Shown: positions 25,238 to 35,178, numbered from the stretch's first letter. The stretch is 64,000 nt of DNA from Stutzerimonas stutzeri (GCF_015291885.1 NZ_CP036186.1:1381001-1445000); one strand, 5' to 3'. Numbers and translations are program-made. The notes: generated from the letters alone by a model not told the origin.

Positions 25238-26083
25238 TCAGTGCGGCGCCGGTAACGCCGGGCTGCGTAGCTTGGGTTGCTCTGCGGCAAGGTCGCGAAA
25301 ATAGGCGATGCGCTCATAGCATAAGGTGAGTTCACCGCTGACTCGATTGAACCAGGCATCGGGGGCGCCGCAGGTACTCATGCGCAAAACCAGGTCGCGG
25401 GGTAGGTCGAAGGCGGCACTGGCCTTGGCCGCGACTGCTTCGAGCTCACCGCTGGCGCGGATCTTTTCGAGCAGCTCGGCGCCACCAGGGAGGTGGCCGG
25501 GCGGCGTATCGTAGATGACTTGAATGCGGTGTTGCACAGGCTGTTCGCTCGTGCGCCCGAAGTGCTCGCGAAACCATTGCACGGCGTGGGCTACCTGTTC
25601 GTACTCCTCGGGACAGTACAACGCCCGCTCTACCGGCAGGCCACTGACCTCCAGCACCCAGTCCAACCGGTCCGGATCGCTACCGTAGGCCAGGCAGGCA
25701 ATGTTGTAGAAGCGCTGGGCATCCAGCGCGTGGCTGTCCCAGACAGGCACTTGTGCACCACTGCGTTCCGCGTTTTGCCATTCCAGGCGCCAGTAATCAG
25801 CGACGTCCATCAGCTTGGCGTAGAAATCGTCGCGGTGTTGTTCCTCTTGCAGTAGAAACAGGCCCATGAAACCGAGGTGGTCGGCGGCATCCTCTTCGCG
25901 CCCGAGCACCGGCAGCTGCAACTCGCTGATCAGCAGATGCCCCATCTCGTGCATCAGGGTGAATTCGGCGTTGGCGACCGTGAAGCGGACCTCGTCCACT
26001 GACAGTTCCGGCGCTGTTTCGCCTTGCTGCGCTTGCGCCAGCAGCGGCAGAAGCAGCAGCGGCAACAGAGCGAAGCGCTTCAT
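25238..26083 (-). CDS. Putative secreted metallopeptidase, DUF4344 family
   Basis: This 281-residue protein has a signal peptide (FALLPLLLLPLLAQAQ) and an HExxH zinc motif, HEMGH, at residues 45-49 in FTLMHEMGHLLISEL. The remainder (ACLAYGSDPDR, CPEEYEQ, MSTCGAPDAWFNRVSGELTLCYE) fits the DUF4344 putative metallopeptidase family. Cys pairs suggest disulfides in the periplasm. Its ATG overlaps the upstream kinase stop (ATGA), so it is translated with the PPK2-like gene. The substrate is unknown. Confidence 0.82.
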   Translation of the reverse strand: MKRFALLPLLLLPLLAQAQQGETAPELSVDEVRFTVANAEFTLMHEMGHLLISELQLPVLGREEDAADHLGFMGLFLLQEEQHRDDFYAKLMDVADYWRLEWQNAERSGAQVPVWDSHALDAQRFYNIACLAYGSDPDRLDWVLEVSGLPVERALYCPEEYEQVAHAVQWFREHFGRTSEQPVQHRIQVIYDTPPGHLPGGAELLEKIRASGELEAVAAKASAAFDLPRDLVLRMSTCGAPDAWFNRVSGELTLCYERIAYFRDLAAEQPKLRSPALPAPH

Positions 26084-26898
26084 GGCGTGCTGTCCAGATC
26101 GGCATGGGTGAATGGCGCCGGCCGCGTCGGCCAGTCGAGTGCCAGACGCTCGAACTCCCGGGCGAGCAGGCTGGCCACGAGCAGGTCGCGCAGCCAGCGA
26201 CGGTCGGCCGGTATCACGTGCCAGGGCGCTTCGCGGCTGTGACTTTTACTCAGAACATCAGCCCACAGCGCCTGTTGCTGAGCGAAATTGCGGTGGTCCC
26301 GCAGATCACCAAGGGTCAGCTTCCAGCGTTTTTCGGGCTGCTCCAGGCGACGGTGCAGGCGCTGTTTTTGCTCACCGGCGGAGAGCTGCAGATAACACTT
26401 GAGCGGGTGGATGCCAGCGACCGGCAGCCCGCGTTCAAAAGCCTGGATTGCTGCCTCGCGGTGCGGAATGTCGGCAGGCGAGCACAGACCGTCGCGCAGA
26501 TCGCTAACCAACGCTTCGTAGTAGCTGCGATTGAATACCCCGAGCATGCCGGGCGCCGGCAGCCGCTCCCGGTAGCGCCAGAGGAAGTCGTGACGGCGTT
26601 CATTCTCGCTGGGCGCCTGGAAGCTGTGCGGCGACAGCCCCAGCGGGTCCAGGCCGCCCAGCACGCGGCGGATCACGCCGTTCTTGCCGGAGCAGTCCGG
26701 CCCCTGCAGCACGAGCAACAAGGCGTCGTGGCGGTTGGCCCAGAACATGGTCTGCTGCACCCGCAGCCATTCCTTCAGGCTTGCCAGCTGCGCTTGGGCC
26801 TGTGCTTTTTCCAGGCCGTAGCAGCGTGCCGGATCGCGCGCCAGCGGCGCCGCCGGGTCGCACAGGCAGTCATCGAGAATGGCGTCTGCCAGGCGCAT
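26080..26898 (-). CDS. PPK2-family polyphosphate:nucleotide phosphotransferase
   Basis: This 272-residue P-loop kinase matches the PPK2 family, which phosphorylates nucleotides with polyphosphate. Visible are a Walker A-like GPDCSGKNG at residues 66-74 (the family usually has G-x-D-A/T-A-G-K-D/G), the HDFLWRYRERLPAPGMLGVFNRSYYEALV segment with a Walker B-like position, and a lid region KQRLHRRLEQPEKRWKLTLGDLRD. The P-loop cysteine and asparagine are not usual. It lies 7 bases after yejK and overlaps the DUF4344 gene, forming a three-gene operon. Confidence 0.85.
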   Translation of the reverse strand: MRLADAILDDCLCDPAAPLARDPARCYGLEKAQAQAQLASLKEWLRVQQTMFWANRHDALLLVLQGPDCSGKNGVIRRVLGGLDPLGLSPHSFQAPSENERRHDFLWRYRERLPAPGMLGVFNRSYYEALVSDLRDGLCSPADIPHREAAIQAFERGLPVAGIHPLKCYLQLSAGEQKQRLHRRLEQPEKRWKLTLGDLRDHRNFAQQQALWADVLSKSHSREAPWHVIPADRRWLRDLLVASLLAREFERLALDWPTRPAPFTHADLDSTP

Positions 26899-26905
26899 GG
26901 CGCGG

Positions 26906-27913
26906 TCAGTCCTTGCGCCGCTTGAGCTGGTCCTTCAGTTGGGTCGGCAGCTGGCGGATGATCAGCATGTCACGCGCCTCGTCGTACTCGACCTTCGAGC
27001 CCAGCAGATGTGACTCGAAGCTGATCGACAGCCCTTCGGCGCGTCCGGTGAAGCGCTGAAACTGGTTGAGCGTGCGCTTGTCGGCAGGAATTTCCGGCGA
27101 CAGGCCGTAATCCTTGTTGCGGATATGCTCGTAGAAGGCGCGCGGACGTTCTTCGTCGATGACTCCGGAGAGCTCCTCCAGCGACATCGGTTCGCCGATC
27201 TTCGCCTGGCTGCTGGCGTAGCCGACCAGCGCGCTGGTCTTCTCCCGCGCTTTTTCTTCGGGCAGGTCCTCGCTTTCGACGTAGTCGCTGAAGGCCTTGA
27301 GCAGCGTGCGCGTCTCGCCCGGGCCATCGACGCCTTCCTGGCAGCCGATGAAGTCGCGGAAGTACTCGGACACCTTCTTGCCGTTCTTGCCCTTGATGAA
27401 GGAGATGTACTGCTTGGACTGCTTGTTGTTCTGCCACTCGGAGATATTGATTCGCGTCGCCAGGTGCAGCTGGCCGAGGTCGAGGTGCCGGGCTTCGGTG
27501 ACGTCCAGCGAGTCGGTAACGGTGACGCCGTTGCTGTGGTGCAGCAGGGCGATGGCCAGGTAATCGGTCATGCCCTGCTGGTAGTGGGCGAACAGCACGT
27601 GGCCGCCGGTGGACAGGTTGGATTCCTCCATCAGCTTCTGCAGATGCTCGACCGCCTGACGGCTGAACACGGTGAAGTCCTGATTGCCTTCCATGTACTG
27701 CGCGAGCCAGCCGCTGAACGGATAGGCGCCGGACTCCTCGTGGAAGAAGCCCCAGGCCTTGCCCTGCTTGGCGTTGTAGCTCTCGTTGAGATCGGCCAGC
27801 AGGTTCTCGATGGCCTGGGAATTGCCCAGCTCCGAGTCACGGGCATGGAGCACGGCGGGGGTGCCGTCCGGCTTTTTCTCGATCAGATGGACGATGCAGT
27901 GGCGGATGGGCAT
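26906..27913 (-). CDS. yejK: Nucleoid-associated protein YejK
   Basis: This 335-residue homologue of E. coli YejK (NdpA) is a nucleoid-associated DNA-binding protein. The N-terminal [20 protein letters not shown], the central [17 protein letters not shown] and [19 protein letters not shown], and the C-terminal [19 protein letters not shown] are family segments. The longest frame starts at 28057, but ATG 27913 gives the family N-terminus. It is the first gene of an operon with the PPK2-like and DUF4344 genes. Confidence 0.93.
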   Translation of the reverse strand: MPIRHCIVHLIEKKPDGTPAVLHARDSELGNSQAIENLLADLNESYNAKQGKAWGFFHEESGAYPFSGWLAQYMEGNQDFTVFSRQAVEHLQKLMEESNLSTGGHVLFAHYQQGMTDYLAIALLHHSNGVTVTDSLDVTEARHLDLGQLHLATRINISEWQNNKQSKQYISFIKGKNGKKVSEYFRDFIGCQEGVDGPGETRTLLKAFSDYVESEDLPEEKAREKTSALVGYASSQAKIGEPMSLEELSGVIDEERPRAFYEHIRNKDYGLSPEIPADKRTLNQFQRFTGRAEGLSISFESHLLGSKVEYDEARDMLIIRQLPTQLKDQLKRRKD

Positions 27914-28118
27914 GGCGGTCTCACGGCTGGAATGCAACAGGTTGGGCAGTTTACCCGAGAGCGGGCAGCGCGTGCCTGTGACTCGAGGCGGCAGCGGGAC
28001 GCCGGGCAATGGCGAAGCTGCTGCAACCGTTCGTCTGGCGGAATCGATGTGTATCAAGGACCGCTGGCGGCGTTGGCGTTAGCCTGCCGTACGCAAGGTG
28101 CATCATGGGAGCGGCAAG

Positions 28119-29015
28119 ATGAGCGGAGCCTGGGATTGGTTGGGGGTGGTACGTGGACGTTTTTTGCTGCTTACGCTGAGCTGCGTGGCGCTCGGCCTGG
28201 CCTTGGCCGCCCGGCAATCGGTCGCGATTTCCATCATGGACGCGTTGCTGGTACTGCTCGGCGCGCTGGCTGCCCATGTCGCGGTCAACGCGCTGAACGA
28301 ATGGAGCGATTACCGCAGCGGCCTCGACCTGCAGACCCGTCGCACCGCGTTCAGCGGCGGTAGTGGCACCTTGCTGGCGCATCCGCACTTGCTTGGCCGC
28401 ACGCTCCTTCTCGGTCTCGGCAGCCTGCTGTCCTGCGCGCTGATCGGCCTGTTTTTTCTGCTGCGCCAACCGCAGCTGTTGTTCAGTCTGGCGCCCGTTG
28501 GACTGACGGGCTTGCTGCTGGTGCTGCTGTACACGCCCTGGCTGACCCGTCATCCCTGGCTGTGCCTGTTTGCACCGGGCCTGGGCTTCGCGCTTATGGT
28601 GTTGGGTACGCGCATCGTTCTCGGCGGCCCGCCGTCCCTGGGTGATCTGGTGCTGATCCTGCCGCCACTGCTGCTGTGCAATAACCTGCTGTTGCTCGGT
28701 CAGTTTCCCGACATCGAGGCCGATCGCGCCGTCGGCCGGCACACCCTGCCCATGCACATCGGAGTCACAAAGGCCTTGCGCGTGGCGCTTGCGCAGTGGC
28801 TACTGGCGTACGGGGTGCTGTTGGCTGTACTGCCGCAGCCCGGTCTGGCCGGCGCCGCTCTAGGACTGTTGAGCCTGCCGTTTGCCCTGTGGGCGGCGTG
28901 GTTGCTGCGTCGCGAACCGCTGCAGGCGCAACGGCTGCTGCCGGCGCTGGGGCTGAACGCCGCGATCAGCGTAGCGACGCCGTTACTGATGGCTGTAGGG
29001 CTGCTGGCGCTATAG
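28119..29015 (+). CDS. UbiA-family prenyltransferase
   Basis: This 298-residue protein has about eight to nine membrane segments and two Asp-rich motifs of the UbiA superfamily: NALNEWSDYRSGLD near residue 60 and QFPDIEADRAVGRHT near 200. The first motif keeps the N-x-x-x-D spacing in a variant form. These enzymes attach a prenyl chain to an aromatic ring; this one is closer to the MenA-like branch than to UbiA, but no quinone genes are adjacent. ATG 28119 has GGAG upstream and was preferred to the ATG at 28098. Confidence 0.8.
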   Translation: MSGAWDWLGVVRGRFLLLTLSCVALGLALAARQSVAISIMDALLVLLGALAAHVAVNALNEWSDYRSGLDLQTRRTAFSGGSGTLLAHPHLLGRTLLLGLGSLLSCALIGLFFLLRQPQLLFSLAPVGLTGLLLVLLYTPWLTRHPWLCLFAPGLGFALMVLGTRIVLGGPPSLGDLVLILPPLLLCNNLLLLGQFPDIEADRAVGRHTLPMHIGVTKALRVALAQWLLAYGVLLAVLPQPGLAGAALGLLSLPFALWAAWLLRREPLQAQRLLPALGLNAAISVATPLLMAVGLLAL

Positions 29016-29129
29016 CGTTCCGCCAGAGTGCCGCTTCGCCTCTATAGGTAGCTCGGAGCGGAAACATGGGGTGACGAAAGAAAGGCTTAACTGAGTAAAC
29101 TGGTCGCCTTTCTTCGAGGAACGACACCC

Positions 29130-30341
29130 ATGACCGCTGTATGGCGCAACTCTGCCTGGATTCTCGCCGGTGGCTCGCTGATCCTCGCGATCTCGTTGGG
29201 TGTGCGCCACGGTTTTGGTTTGTTCCTGCCGCTCATGAGCGCCGAATTTGGCTGGGGCCGTGAGGTTTTCGCGTTCGCCATAGCCATACAGAACCTGATC
29301 TGGGGGCTGGTACAACCGGTCACTGGCGCGCTGGCCGATCGCTTCGGCGTGGCTCGTGCGGTGCTGATCGGCGGCATTCTCTACGCCGTGGGCCTGGCGC
29401 TGATGGCGGTGTCCGATTCGCCGACGACGCTGACGCTGAGTGCCGGGCTGCTGATCGGGCTGGGGCTGTCAGGTACCTCGTTCTCGGTCATCCTCGGTGC
29501 GGTCGGGCGCGCCGTGCCACCGGAAAAACGCAGCATGGCAATGGGCATCGCCAGCGCCGCGGGCTCCTTTGGTCAGTTCATCATGCTGCCGGGCAGCCTC
29601 GGTCTCATCGAGTGGTTGGGCTGGTCTTCGGCGTTGCTGGCGCTGGGCTTGCTGGTCGCGCTGATCGTGCCGCTCGCCGGGATGATGCGCAGCCCCGCGC
29701 AGGCTCCCGCGGCGCCTGGTACGCAGCAGTCGCTCGGCGAGGCGTTGCGCGAGGCCGCCGGGCATTCCGGATTCCGCCTGCTGGCGCTTGGCTTTTTCGT
29801 CTGCGGCTTTCAGGTGGTGTTCATCGGTCTGCATCTGCCGGCCTACCTGGTCGATCAGCACCTGCCGGCTCAGGTCGGTACCACGGTGCTGGCGCTGGTC
29901 GGGCTGTTCAACGTCGTCGGCACTTATACCGCCGGTTGGCTGGGCGGCTGCTATTCGAAACCGAAGCTGCTCGCCGGGCTGTATCTGATCCGCGGGGTGG
30001 TGATCAGTATCTTCCTACTGGCGCCGTTGAGCGTCTGGAGTGCCTACGCGTTCGGCATCGCCATGGGGCTGCTGTGGCTGTCCACGGTACCGCTGACCAA
30101 CGGTACCGTGGCGACCATGTTCGGCGTGCGCAATCTGTCGATGCTCGGCGGCATCGCTTTTCTCTTCCATCAGCTGGGTTCGTTCTTTGGCGGCTGGCTG
30201 GGCGGCTGGCTGTACGACCGTACCGGCAGCTACGACCTGGTCTGGCAGATCGCAATCGCACTGAGTTTGATGGCGGCGGTGCTCAACTGGCCGATTCGTG
30301 AACAGCCGGTCGATCGCTTGCGCGAGGCGCAGGCCAATTGA
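29130..30341 (+). CDS. Major facilitator superfamily transporter
   Basis: This 403-residue protein has twelve predicted membrane helices. The cytoplasmic loop between helices 2 and 3 carries the MFS A-like motif GALADRFGVARAVLIGG, and GWLYDRTGSYDLVWQ is the equivalent in the second half. It resembles the monocarboxylate/oxalate-formate type group. The substrate is not predictable. Its stop overlaps the start of a 39-codon hydrophobic ORF (TGATG), so the two are probably co-translated. Confidence 0.85.
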   Translation: MTAVWRNSAWILAGGSLILAISLGVRHGFGLFLPLMSAEFGWGREVFAFAIAIQNLIWGLVQPVTGALADRFGVARAVLIGGILYAVGLALMAVSDSPTTLTLSAGLLIGLGLSGTSFSVILGAVGRAVPPEKRSMAMGIASAAGSFGQFIMLPGSLGLIEWLGWSSALLALGLLVALIVPLAGMMRSPAQAPAAPGTQQSLGEALREAAGHSGFRLLALGFFVCGFQVVFIGLHLPAYLVDQHLPAQVGTTVLALVGLFNVVGTYTAGWLGGCYSKPKLLAGLYLIRGVVISIFLLAPLSVWSAYAFGIAMGLLWLSTVPLTNGTVATMFGVRNLSMLGGIAFLFHQLGSFFGGWLGGWLYDRTGSYDLVWQIAIALSLMAAVLNWPIREQPVDRLREAQAN

Positions 30342-30460
30342 TGAAACCACTCTGGCTCGCTATCGCAGGTGCATTGCTGCTGGGCTTGCTGGCTCTTGCC
30401 TGGTGGGGCTGGCAACGCGGGGGCCTGGCGCTGTTGCAGATGGGGCTAGGTACCTGCTGA
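30341..30460 (+). CDS. Small single-span membrane protein, 39 residues
   Basis: An ATG overlapping the MFS stop (TGATG) opens a 39-residue frame: a short basic start (MKP), one hydrophobic helix (LWLAIAGALLLGLLALAWWG), then WQRGGLALLQMGLGTC ending in Cys. I do not recognise a named family. The topology, coupling and intact frame suggest a real small membrane protein, possibly a partner of the transporter. It is below the size most gene finders report. Confidence 0.55.
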   Translation: MKPLWLAIAGALLLGLLALAWWGWQRGGLALLQMGLGTC

Positions 30461-30772
30461 TTGCTGCCTTTTCCAAGGCAGATCTGCCTTCGTCAGCGGT
30501 GCTTCTGCCGGTGCCAGTTCGGGTTGGCGGTGCGGCATTAGTGACGACGAACGTGAGGGAATCAATTCGGAATTCGTTGCTCCAACAGCGAAGCGGCGTA
30601 GAAGAAGTTAAGAGCAAATCGCTGGTTCTTAACGGCAACCTAACGGTATTTTTGCGTGCACGCCCGCGAACAGGCGGCGGCCTGGGACTGATGTCCGAAG
30701 GCAGGGCTGTCGCATAACCGTCATCAACAGTTGGTAAATACCTGCGGCACGCAGTTAATGGAGCAAGAAGCA
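30461..30772. other. Intergenic stretch without a visible gene
   Basis: No convincing coding frame, tRNA or terminator was seen here. A minus-strand open frame crosses it, but it overlaps the 39-codon ORF and has arginine/proline-rich shadow composition. The promoter of the following small gene presumably lies near its right end. Confidence 0.5.
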
Positions 30773-30964
30773 ATGTCCACCCTCACCGAACTCGCCCAGC
30801 AAATCGCCCAGCTCTATCCGTTGAAGGACAAGCGCGTAGGCAAGCGTTATCGCGTGGTAGGCGAGCTGGCCGGTATGACCGAACTGGAAGAGATCAATGG
30901 CGAGCCGCGCTACATCCAGACCATGGCGCTAAAGAACAAGCAACTTTGGGATGTCGCGATCTGA
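30773..30964 (+). CDS. Conserved-looking hypothetical protein, 63 residues
   Basis: This 63-residue soluble protein begins MSTLTELAQQIAQLYPLKDK and ends NGEPRYIQTMALKNKQLWDVAI. It has an N-terminal amphipathic helix and then a short mixed segment with KRVGKRYRVVGELAGM, which could form a small beta unit. A GGAG lies nine bases before ATG 30773. I do not recognise the family. The gene stands alone, convergent with rlmF. Confidence 0.6.
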   Translation: MSTLTELAQQIAQLYPLKDKRVGKRYRVVGELAGMTELEEINGEPRYIQTMALKNKQLWDVAI

Positions 30965-30997
30965 GCGACGCGTGGCGGCCCTGTGTAGCGCCGTGCG

Positions 30998-31993
30998 TCA
31001 CATGCGCGGCCAGCGCTCAGTCCGCCAGTTCGCCTGTTCGGTTTCGCTAAGGTAGGACCAGGCGACGAAGCGACTTTTCTTCTGCCCCTGGGCCATGTCC
31101 AGGGTGCGTATCTGTCGAGCACCCAAGCGCTTGAGCCGCGTCACCAGCGGCGCCACGTTGGCGCCCTTCGACACGAGTGTGCTGAACCAGTACACCTGTC
31201 CGGCGAACAGGACGCTTTCCTCTGCCATGCGGGCGATGAAGGCCGCCTCACCACCCTCGCACCAAAGTTCTGCCGCCTGCCCGCCGAAATTGAGCGCGGG
31301 CAGCTTGCGGCTTGGGTCGAGCTTGCCGAGATTACGCCACTTGCGCTGGCTGCCACTGCTGGCCTCGGCCTGCGACGCATGGAAAGGCGGGTTGCATAGC
31401 GTCAGGTCGAAGTGATCCTCTGGCAGCACCAGGCCCTTGAAGATCTGCTTTGGCACTGTCTGTTGCCGCAGGTCGATGGCCTTGGCGAGGCCGTTGGCCG
31501 AAATGATGGTGCGCGCCGAGGCCAGCGCAGTGGCATCGATGTCGCTCCCGGTGAAGTGCCAGCCATATTCCCGGTTGCCGATCAGCGGGTATATGCAGTT
31601 GGCGCCGGTGCCGATGTCGAGCGCGCGGATGGCGCTGCCGCGGGGTATCGAGCGATCTTCGTCCTGGCCGAGGAGGTCGGCCAGGCCGTGCATGTAGTCG
31701 GCCCGCCCAGGCACCGGCGGACACAGGTAGCCCGGTGGAATATCCCAGTGCTTGATGCCATAGAACTGCCGGAGCAGCGCGCGATTAAAAACTCTCACCG
31801 CCTCCGGGTTGGCAAAATCGATGCTCTGTTTGCCGTAGGGATTGACGATGACGTGCTCGTCCAGCTCCGGGCTGCCGGCGATTAGCGCCGGGAAATCGTA
31901 GCGGCCGGTGTGGCGGTTGCGCGGGTGTAGCACAGCTTTGCCGGGTTCAGCGCGGCCTGGCTGCGGGGAGGGGGGCGAGGGTTTGCGCGGCAT
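30998..31993 (-). CDS. rlmF: 23S rRNA (adenine(1618)-N(6))-methyltransferase
   Basis: This 331-residue SAM-dependent methyltransferase N6-methylates A1618 of 23S rRNA. It has the N-terminal family segment [17 protein letters not shown], the SAM site [14 protein letters not shown], and the amino-methylase motif NPPF in [15 protein letters not shown]. The ATG at 31993 gives a basic N-terminus of normal length; the frame is open to 32182 without a good upstream site. It is a single gene. Confidence 0.94.
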   Translation of the reverse strand: MPRKPSPPSPQPGRAEPGKAVLHPRNRHTGRYDFPALIAGSPELDEHVIVNPYGKQSIDFANPEAVRVFNRALLRQFYGIKHWDIPPGYLCPPVPGRADYMHGLADLLGQDEDRSIPRGSAIRALDIGTGANCIYPLIGNREYGWHFTGSDIDATALASARTIISANGLAKAIDLRQQTVPKQIFKGLVLPEDHFDLTLCNPPFHASQAEASSGSQRKWRNLGKLDPSRKLPALNFGGQAAELWCEGGEAAFIARMAEESVLFAGQVYWFSTLVSKGANVAPLVTRLKRLGARQIRTLDMAQGQKKSRFVAWSYLSETEQANWRTERWPRM

Positions 31994-32064
31994 TTGATCA
32001 GCGGGACGTTGGCGGCTGGGGTGCGCATTGTCCCACAACCGCTGCCCGTGGATAGGTCGCGATG

Positions 32065-33234
32065 CTAACGGCGGCGCGGCACCATCAGCATCCATAGCAG
32101 CCCCCACAGCAGGGCCCCGGCGCCAAGCCAGAATGCGCTGTGCAGGCTGCCGCCCATACCCATCCAGATGCTCGTCAGCCACGGCGCGGCGAGCTGGGTC
32201 AGTCCGTAGAGTGCGATCAACGCTGCCGACAGCCGCGGGCCCTGGTGCGGGTGTAGCGTGCGCGCCAGACGCTGGGTCAGCAGCACGGTGCCGAGGAAGG
32301 TGCCGCCTACCAGCACTGCGCAGAGCAGGATACCGACGGCACCGGGCAGCAGCAGCGCGGCCAGCACCCCTAGCAGCTGGATCAGATAGCTCAGGCGCAG
32401 GGCGATGTCATCGCCCATGCGTACGCCCAGCCGATTCCACAGCCAGGGCGACGGCAGCGTCGCCAGCGCCACCACCAGCCAGCTGCCACCGATCAGGAAG
32501 TCGCCGGGTTCCACCTGCAGGCGCGCAACCATCGGCAGGAAAGTCATTGGCAGGATGTAGCCCATTCCGGCACCGGCGTACGAGAGAAACAGCGGTGTGC
32601 TGGAGCGATCGAGCAGCTTGCCGCTGGGTGGCTCCTGCGCGGGATGGCTCTTTTCCTCGTCAGGCATGTCCAGCCGTGACAGCTGTCGCCAGCCCCACCA
32701 GGCCAGCGGTATTGATAGCAGCGCCGCCGGCCACCAGCGTTCGGCGCCCTGAAGGAAGCCATCGCTCAGGCTGACCAGCAGGCTGGAGATGATCAGGCCG
32801 ACGCAGACACCGAGATAGACCAGGCCGCTGGAGGAAGCCCGCTGCTGACGTGCCAGCCACTCAAGGATCAGCGAAGGCGCCTGAACGAACACCAGGCCGT
32901 TGCTGATGCCGTTGGCCAGTCGCAGCGCGGCGAGGGTGTCTGCCGATTCGGCCTGGGTCTGCAGCAGGGCGCTCAGCACGTGTAGTGCCAGCGCCCAGGG
33001 CAGACTACGGCGGATCTGCGCAACGCGATGCCAGCGTACCGCCAGCAGTGCGCCGATCAGGTAGCCGAGGTAGTTCCAGCTGGCGATGCTGGCGCCTTGC
33101 TGCACGCTGAGCAGGCCGTCTTCCACCAGCCAGGGCAGCAGCGGGGTATAGACGAAGCGGCCGAGGCCATGAACGACCAACAATAGAACGGCACCGGCCA
33201 GCAGGACCGGAAACAGGGCGACACGCTGAGGCAT
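32065..33234 (-). CDS. YbfB/YjiJ-family MFS transporter
   Basis: This 389-residue protein has about twelve hydrophobic helices. Family segments are [18 protein letters not shown] near the N-terminus and [15 protein letters not shown] central cytoplasmic loop (about residues 185-205) is rich in D, E and K. The YbfB/YjiJ group has no well-established substrate that I can name. It is a single gene between rlmF and the SLC13-type carrier, all on the minus strand with gaps of 70 to 110 bases. Confidence 0.85.
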   Translation of the reverse strand: MPQRVALFPVLLAGAVLLLVVHGLGRFVYTPLLPWLVEDGLLSVQQGASIASWNYLGYLIGALLAVRWHRVAQIRRSLPWALALHVLSALLQTQAESADTLAALRLANGISNGLVFVQAPSLILEWLARQQRASSSGLVYLGVCVGLIISSLLVSLSDGFLQGAERWWPAALLSIPLAWWGWRQLSRLDMPDEEKSHPAQEPPSGKLLDRSSTPLFLSYAGAGMGYILPMTFLPMVARLQVEPGDFLIGGSWLVVALATLPSPWLWNRLGVRMGDDIALRLSYLIQLLGVLAALLLPGAVGILLCAVLVGGTFLGTVLLTQRLARTLHPHQGPRLSAALIALYGLTQLAAPWLTSIWMGMGGSLHSAFWLGAGALLWGLLWMLMVPRRR

Positions 33235-33345
33235 GGAGTCTGTTCTTTTTAGAATGAGAGCTGGAGCTTAACGGCTGGACCTTTCTGCCGCCATGCCACT
33301 TTTCGACCGCCGTCAGCGCTCAGACGCTTCACTTGTCGCGTGCAC

Positions 33346-35172
33346 TCAAAGCGGAAACAGCAGCGGCACTAGCAGCACGGAGACGACCATGACCAGCGCG
33401 GTGAACGGCACGCCAACACGCAGGAAGTCAGCGAAGCGGTATTGCCCAGGGCCAAGCACCAGGGTATTCACCGGCGAGGAGATAGGCGTCATGAATGCCG
33501 CAGAGGCAGCCAGCGCGACGATCATGGCGAACGGGTAGGGCGATGCGCCCAATTGTTCTGCGGTGGAAAGCGCGACTGGCGCCATCAAGACGGCCGTTGC
33601 GGTATTGGAGATGAACAGCCCGATCAGCGCGGTCAGCAGGAACAGACAGGCAAGCAGCGCATGCGGTCCGGCGTCTCCGAGCAGGCCGACCAGCCCCGAG
33701 GTGGCCAGGGCGATGCCGCCGGTTTTCTGCAGGGCCAAGGCGAAGGGCAGCATGCCGACGATCAGCACCAGGCTTTGCCAGTGGATCGCCTTGTAAGCAC
33801 TGTCCATGTCGATGCAGCGAAATAGACCCATGACCAGGCAACCGATCAGCGCGGCAAGGACGTTGGGCACCAGACCACTGACCATTAGCCCGACCATTAC
33901 CGCCAACCCGAGCAGGGCAAAGGGTGCCTGGCTGGCGGCGGGCGCGACGTCGTCTACTTCTGCCGGCAGGCTGAGGACCAGGAAGTCGCGGTTCATGCCC
34001 TGCAGGCGGTGGATGTGCTTCCAGCTGCCGGCGACCAGCATGGTGTCGGCTGGCTTGAGCTTCTCGTCCACCAGCAAGCCCTGCAGCGCTTCGCGGTTAC
34101 GTCGCAGCCCAACGACATTGAGCTTGTGTCGGCTGCGAAAACCCAGTTGCTGGATGGTCTTGCCAGGTAAGCGCGAATCCGGCGGCAGCGCCACTTCGGC
34201 CAGGCCCAGCTCGCGCCCGTGGACCGCGTAGTAGGAGGTGTTCAGGTGCAGGGGCTCGAGGCCTAGCTCCTGATAGGCCCCGAGCAGCCCGATGGCGGGG
34301 CTGGCCAGGTCCACCAGCAGCACATCGCCGACGAACAGTTCAGTATTCCCGGTGGCGATCAGCAGGAGGTTGCGAAAGCGGTCATGGCGCTCAACAGCAA
34401 TCACGTTGATGCCGTACTGGGTGCGCAGTTGCAGCTCGTCCAGCGCCTGGTTGGCGAGTACCGATCCCGGCAATACCCGCAGTCGCCGCTCGCGCTCGTC
34501 CAGCCGGTACTTTCTGGCCAGATCCGCGAGGGTGTGGCGATGCTCCACGGTCTCGCTGCGTTTGTCGTTTCCCAGCCAGCGCCTTGCGAGCAGCATGTAG
34601 CCGACACCGAGCAGCAGAATGGCCAGGCCGATCGGTGTGAAATCGAAGAAGGCGAAACCGTCCAGGCCTGAGCGCCGCAGTTCGCTGTTGACCACCAGAT
34701 TCGGCGGCGTTGCGACCAATGTCAGCATGCCGCTGATCAGGCCGGCGAATGCCAATGGCATCATCAGGCGCCGTGGCGATACTTTCATGCGATTGGCGAT
34801 GCCGAGCACCACAGGAATGAAGATCGCAACTACGCCCGTTGAGCTCATCACCGAGCCGAGCCCCGCGACGGCCAGCATCAGCAGAATCAACAGGCGGGTT
34901 TCACTGCTGCCGGCAGCACGCATCAGCCAGTCACCCAGGCGATAGGCGATGCCGGTGCGCACCAGGCCATCGCCGATGACGAAGAGGGCGGCGATCAATA
35001 CCACGCTGGGGTCGCTGAAGCCGGCTAACGCCTCCTGCACGCTGAGCACACCGGTGAGCGGCAGGGCGATCATGGCAAGCACTGCCACGACGTCCATGCG
35101 CGGCTTGTTCAGCACGAACAAGCAGATGCAGCCCGCCAGCAGGGCCAGTACCAGCAGCAGTTCACTGCTCAT
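33346..35172 (-). CDS. SLC13-family anion permease with two RCK_C (TrkA-C) domains
   Basis: This 608-residue membrane protein has hydrophobic halves at about residues 1-200 and 395-608. Between them lie two soluble TrkA-C/RCK_C domains (about 210-390), including LPGSVLANQALDELQL and LPPDSRLPGKTIQQLGF. This arrangement is typical of bacterial SLC13 (divalent anion:Na+ symporter) proteins related to sulfate or dicarboxylate carriers. Membrane motifs include SSTGVVAIFIPVVLGIA and FISNTATAVLMAPVALS. The substrate is not identifiable. It starts 7 bases upstream of nothing obvious and ends the run before a 110-base gap; nhaD and the wHTH gene lie immediately upstream on the same strand. Confidence 0.88.
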   Translation of the reverse strand: MSSELLLVLALLAGCICLFVLNKPRMDVVAVLAMIALPLTGVLSVQEALAGFSDPSVVLIAALFVIGDGLVRTGIAYRLGDWLMRAAGSSETRLLILLMLAVAGLGSVMSSTGVVAIFIPVVLGIANRMKVSPRRLMMPLAFAGLISGMLTLVATPPNLVVNSELRRSGLDGFAFFDFTPIGLAILLLGVGYMLLARRWLGNDKRSETVEHRHTLADLARKYRLDERERRLRVLPGSVLANQALDELQLRTQYGINVIAVERHDRFRNLLLIATGNTELFVGDVLLVDLASPAIGLLGAYQELGLEPLHLNTSYYAVHGRELGLAEVALPPDSRLPGKTIQQLGFRSRHKLNVVGLRRNREALQGLLVDEKLKPADTMLVAGSWKHIHRLQGMNRDFLVLSLPAEVDDVAPAASQAPFALLGLAVMVGLMVSGLVPNVLAALIGCLVMGLFRCIDMDSAYKAIHWQSLVLIVGMLPFALALQKTGGIALATSGLVGLLGDAGPHALLACLFLLTALIGLFISNTATAVLMAPVALSTAEQLGASPYPFAMIVALAASAAFMTPISSPVNTLVLGPGQYRFADFLRVGVPFTALVMVVSVLLVPLLFPL

Positions 35173-35178
35173 GGCTGA

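Noticed and set aside
30360-30773. Minus-strand frame of 137 codons across the gap after the MFS transporter
   Set aside because: It is R/P/T-rich with no domain, has no clear ribosome-binding site, and overlaps the better-supported 39-codon ORF.
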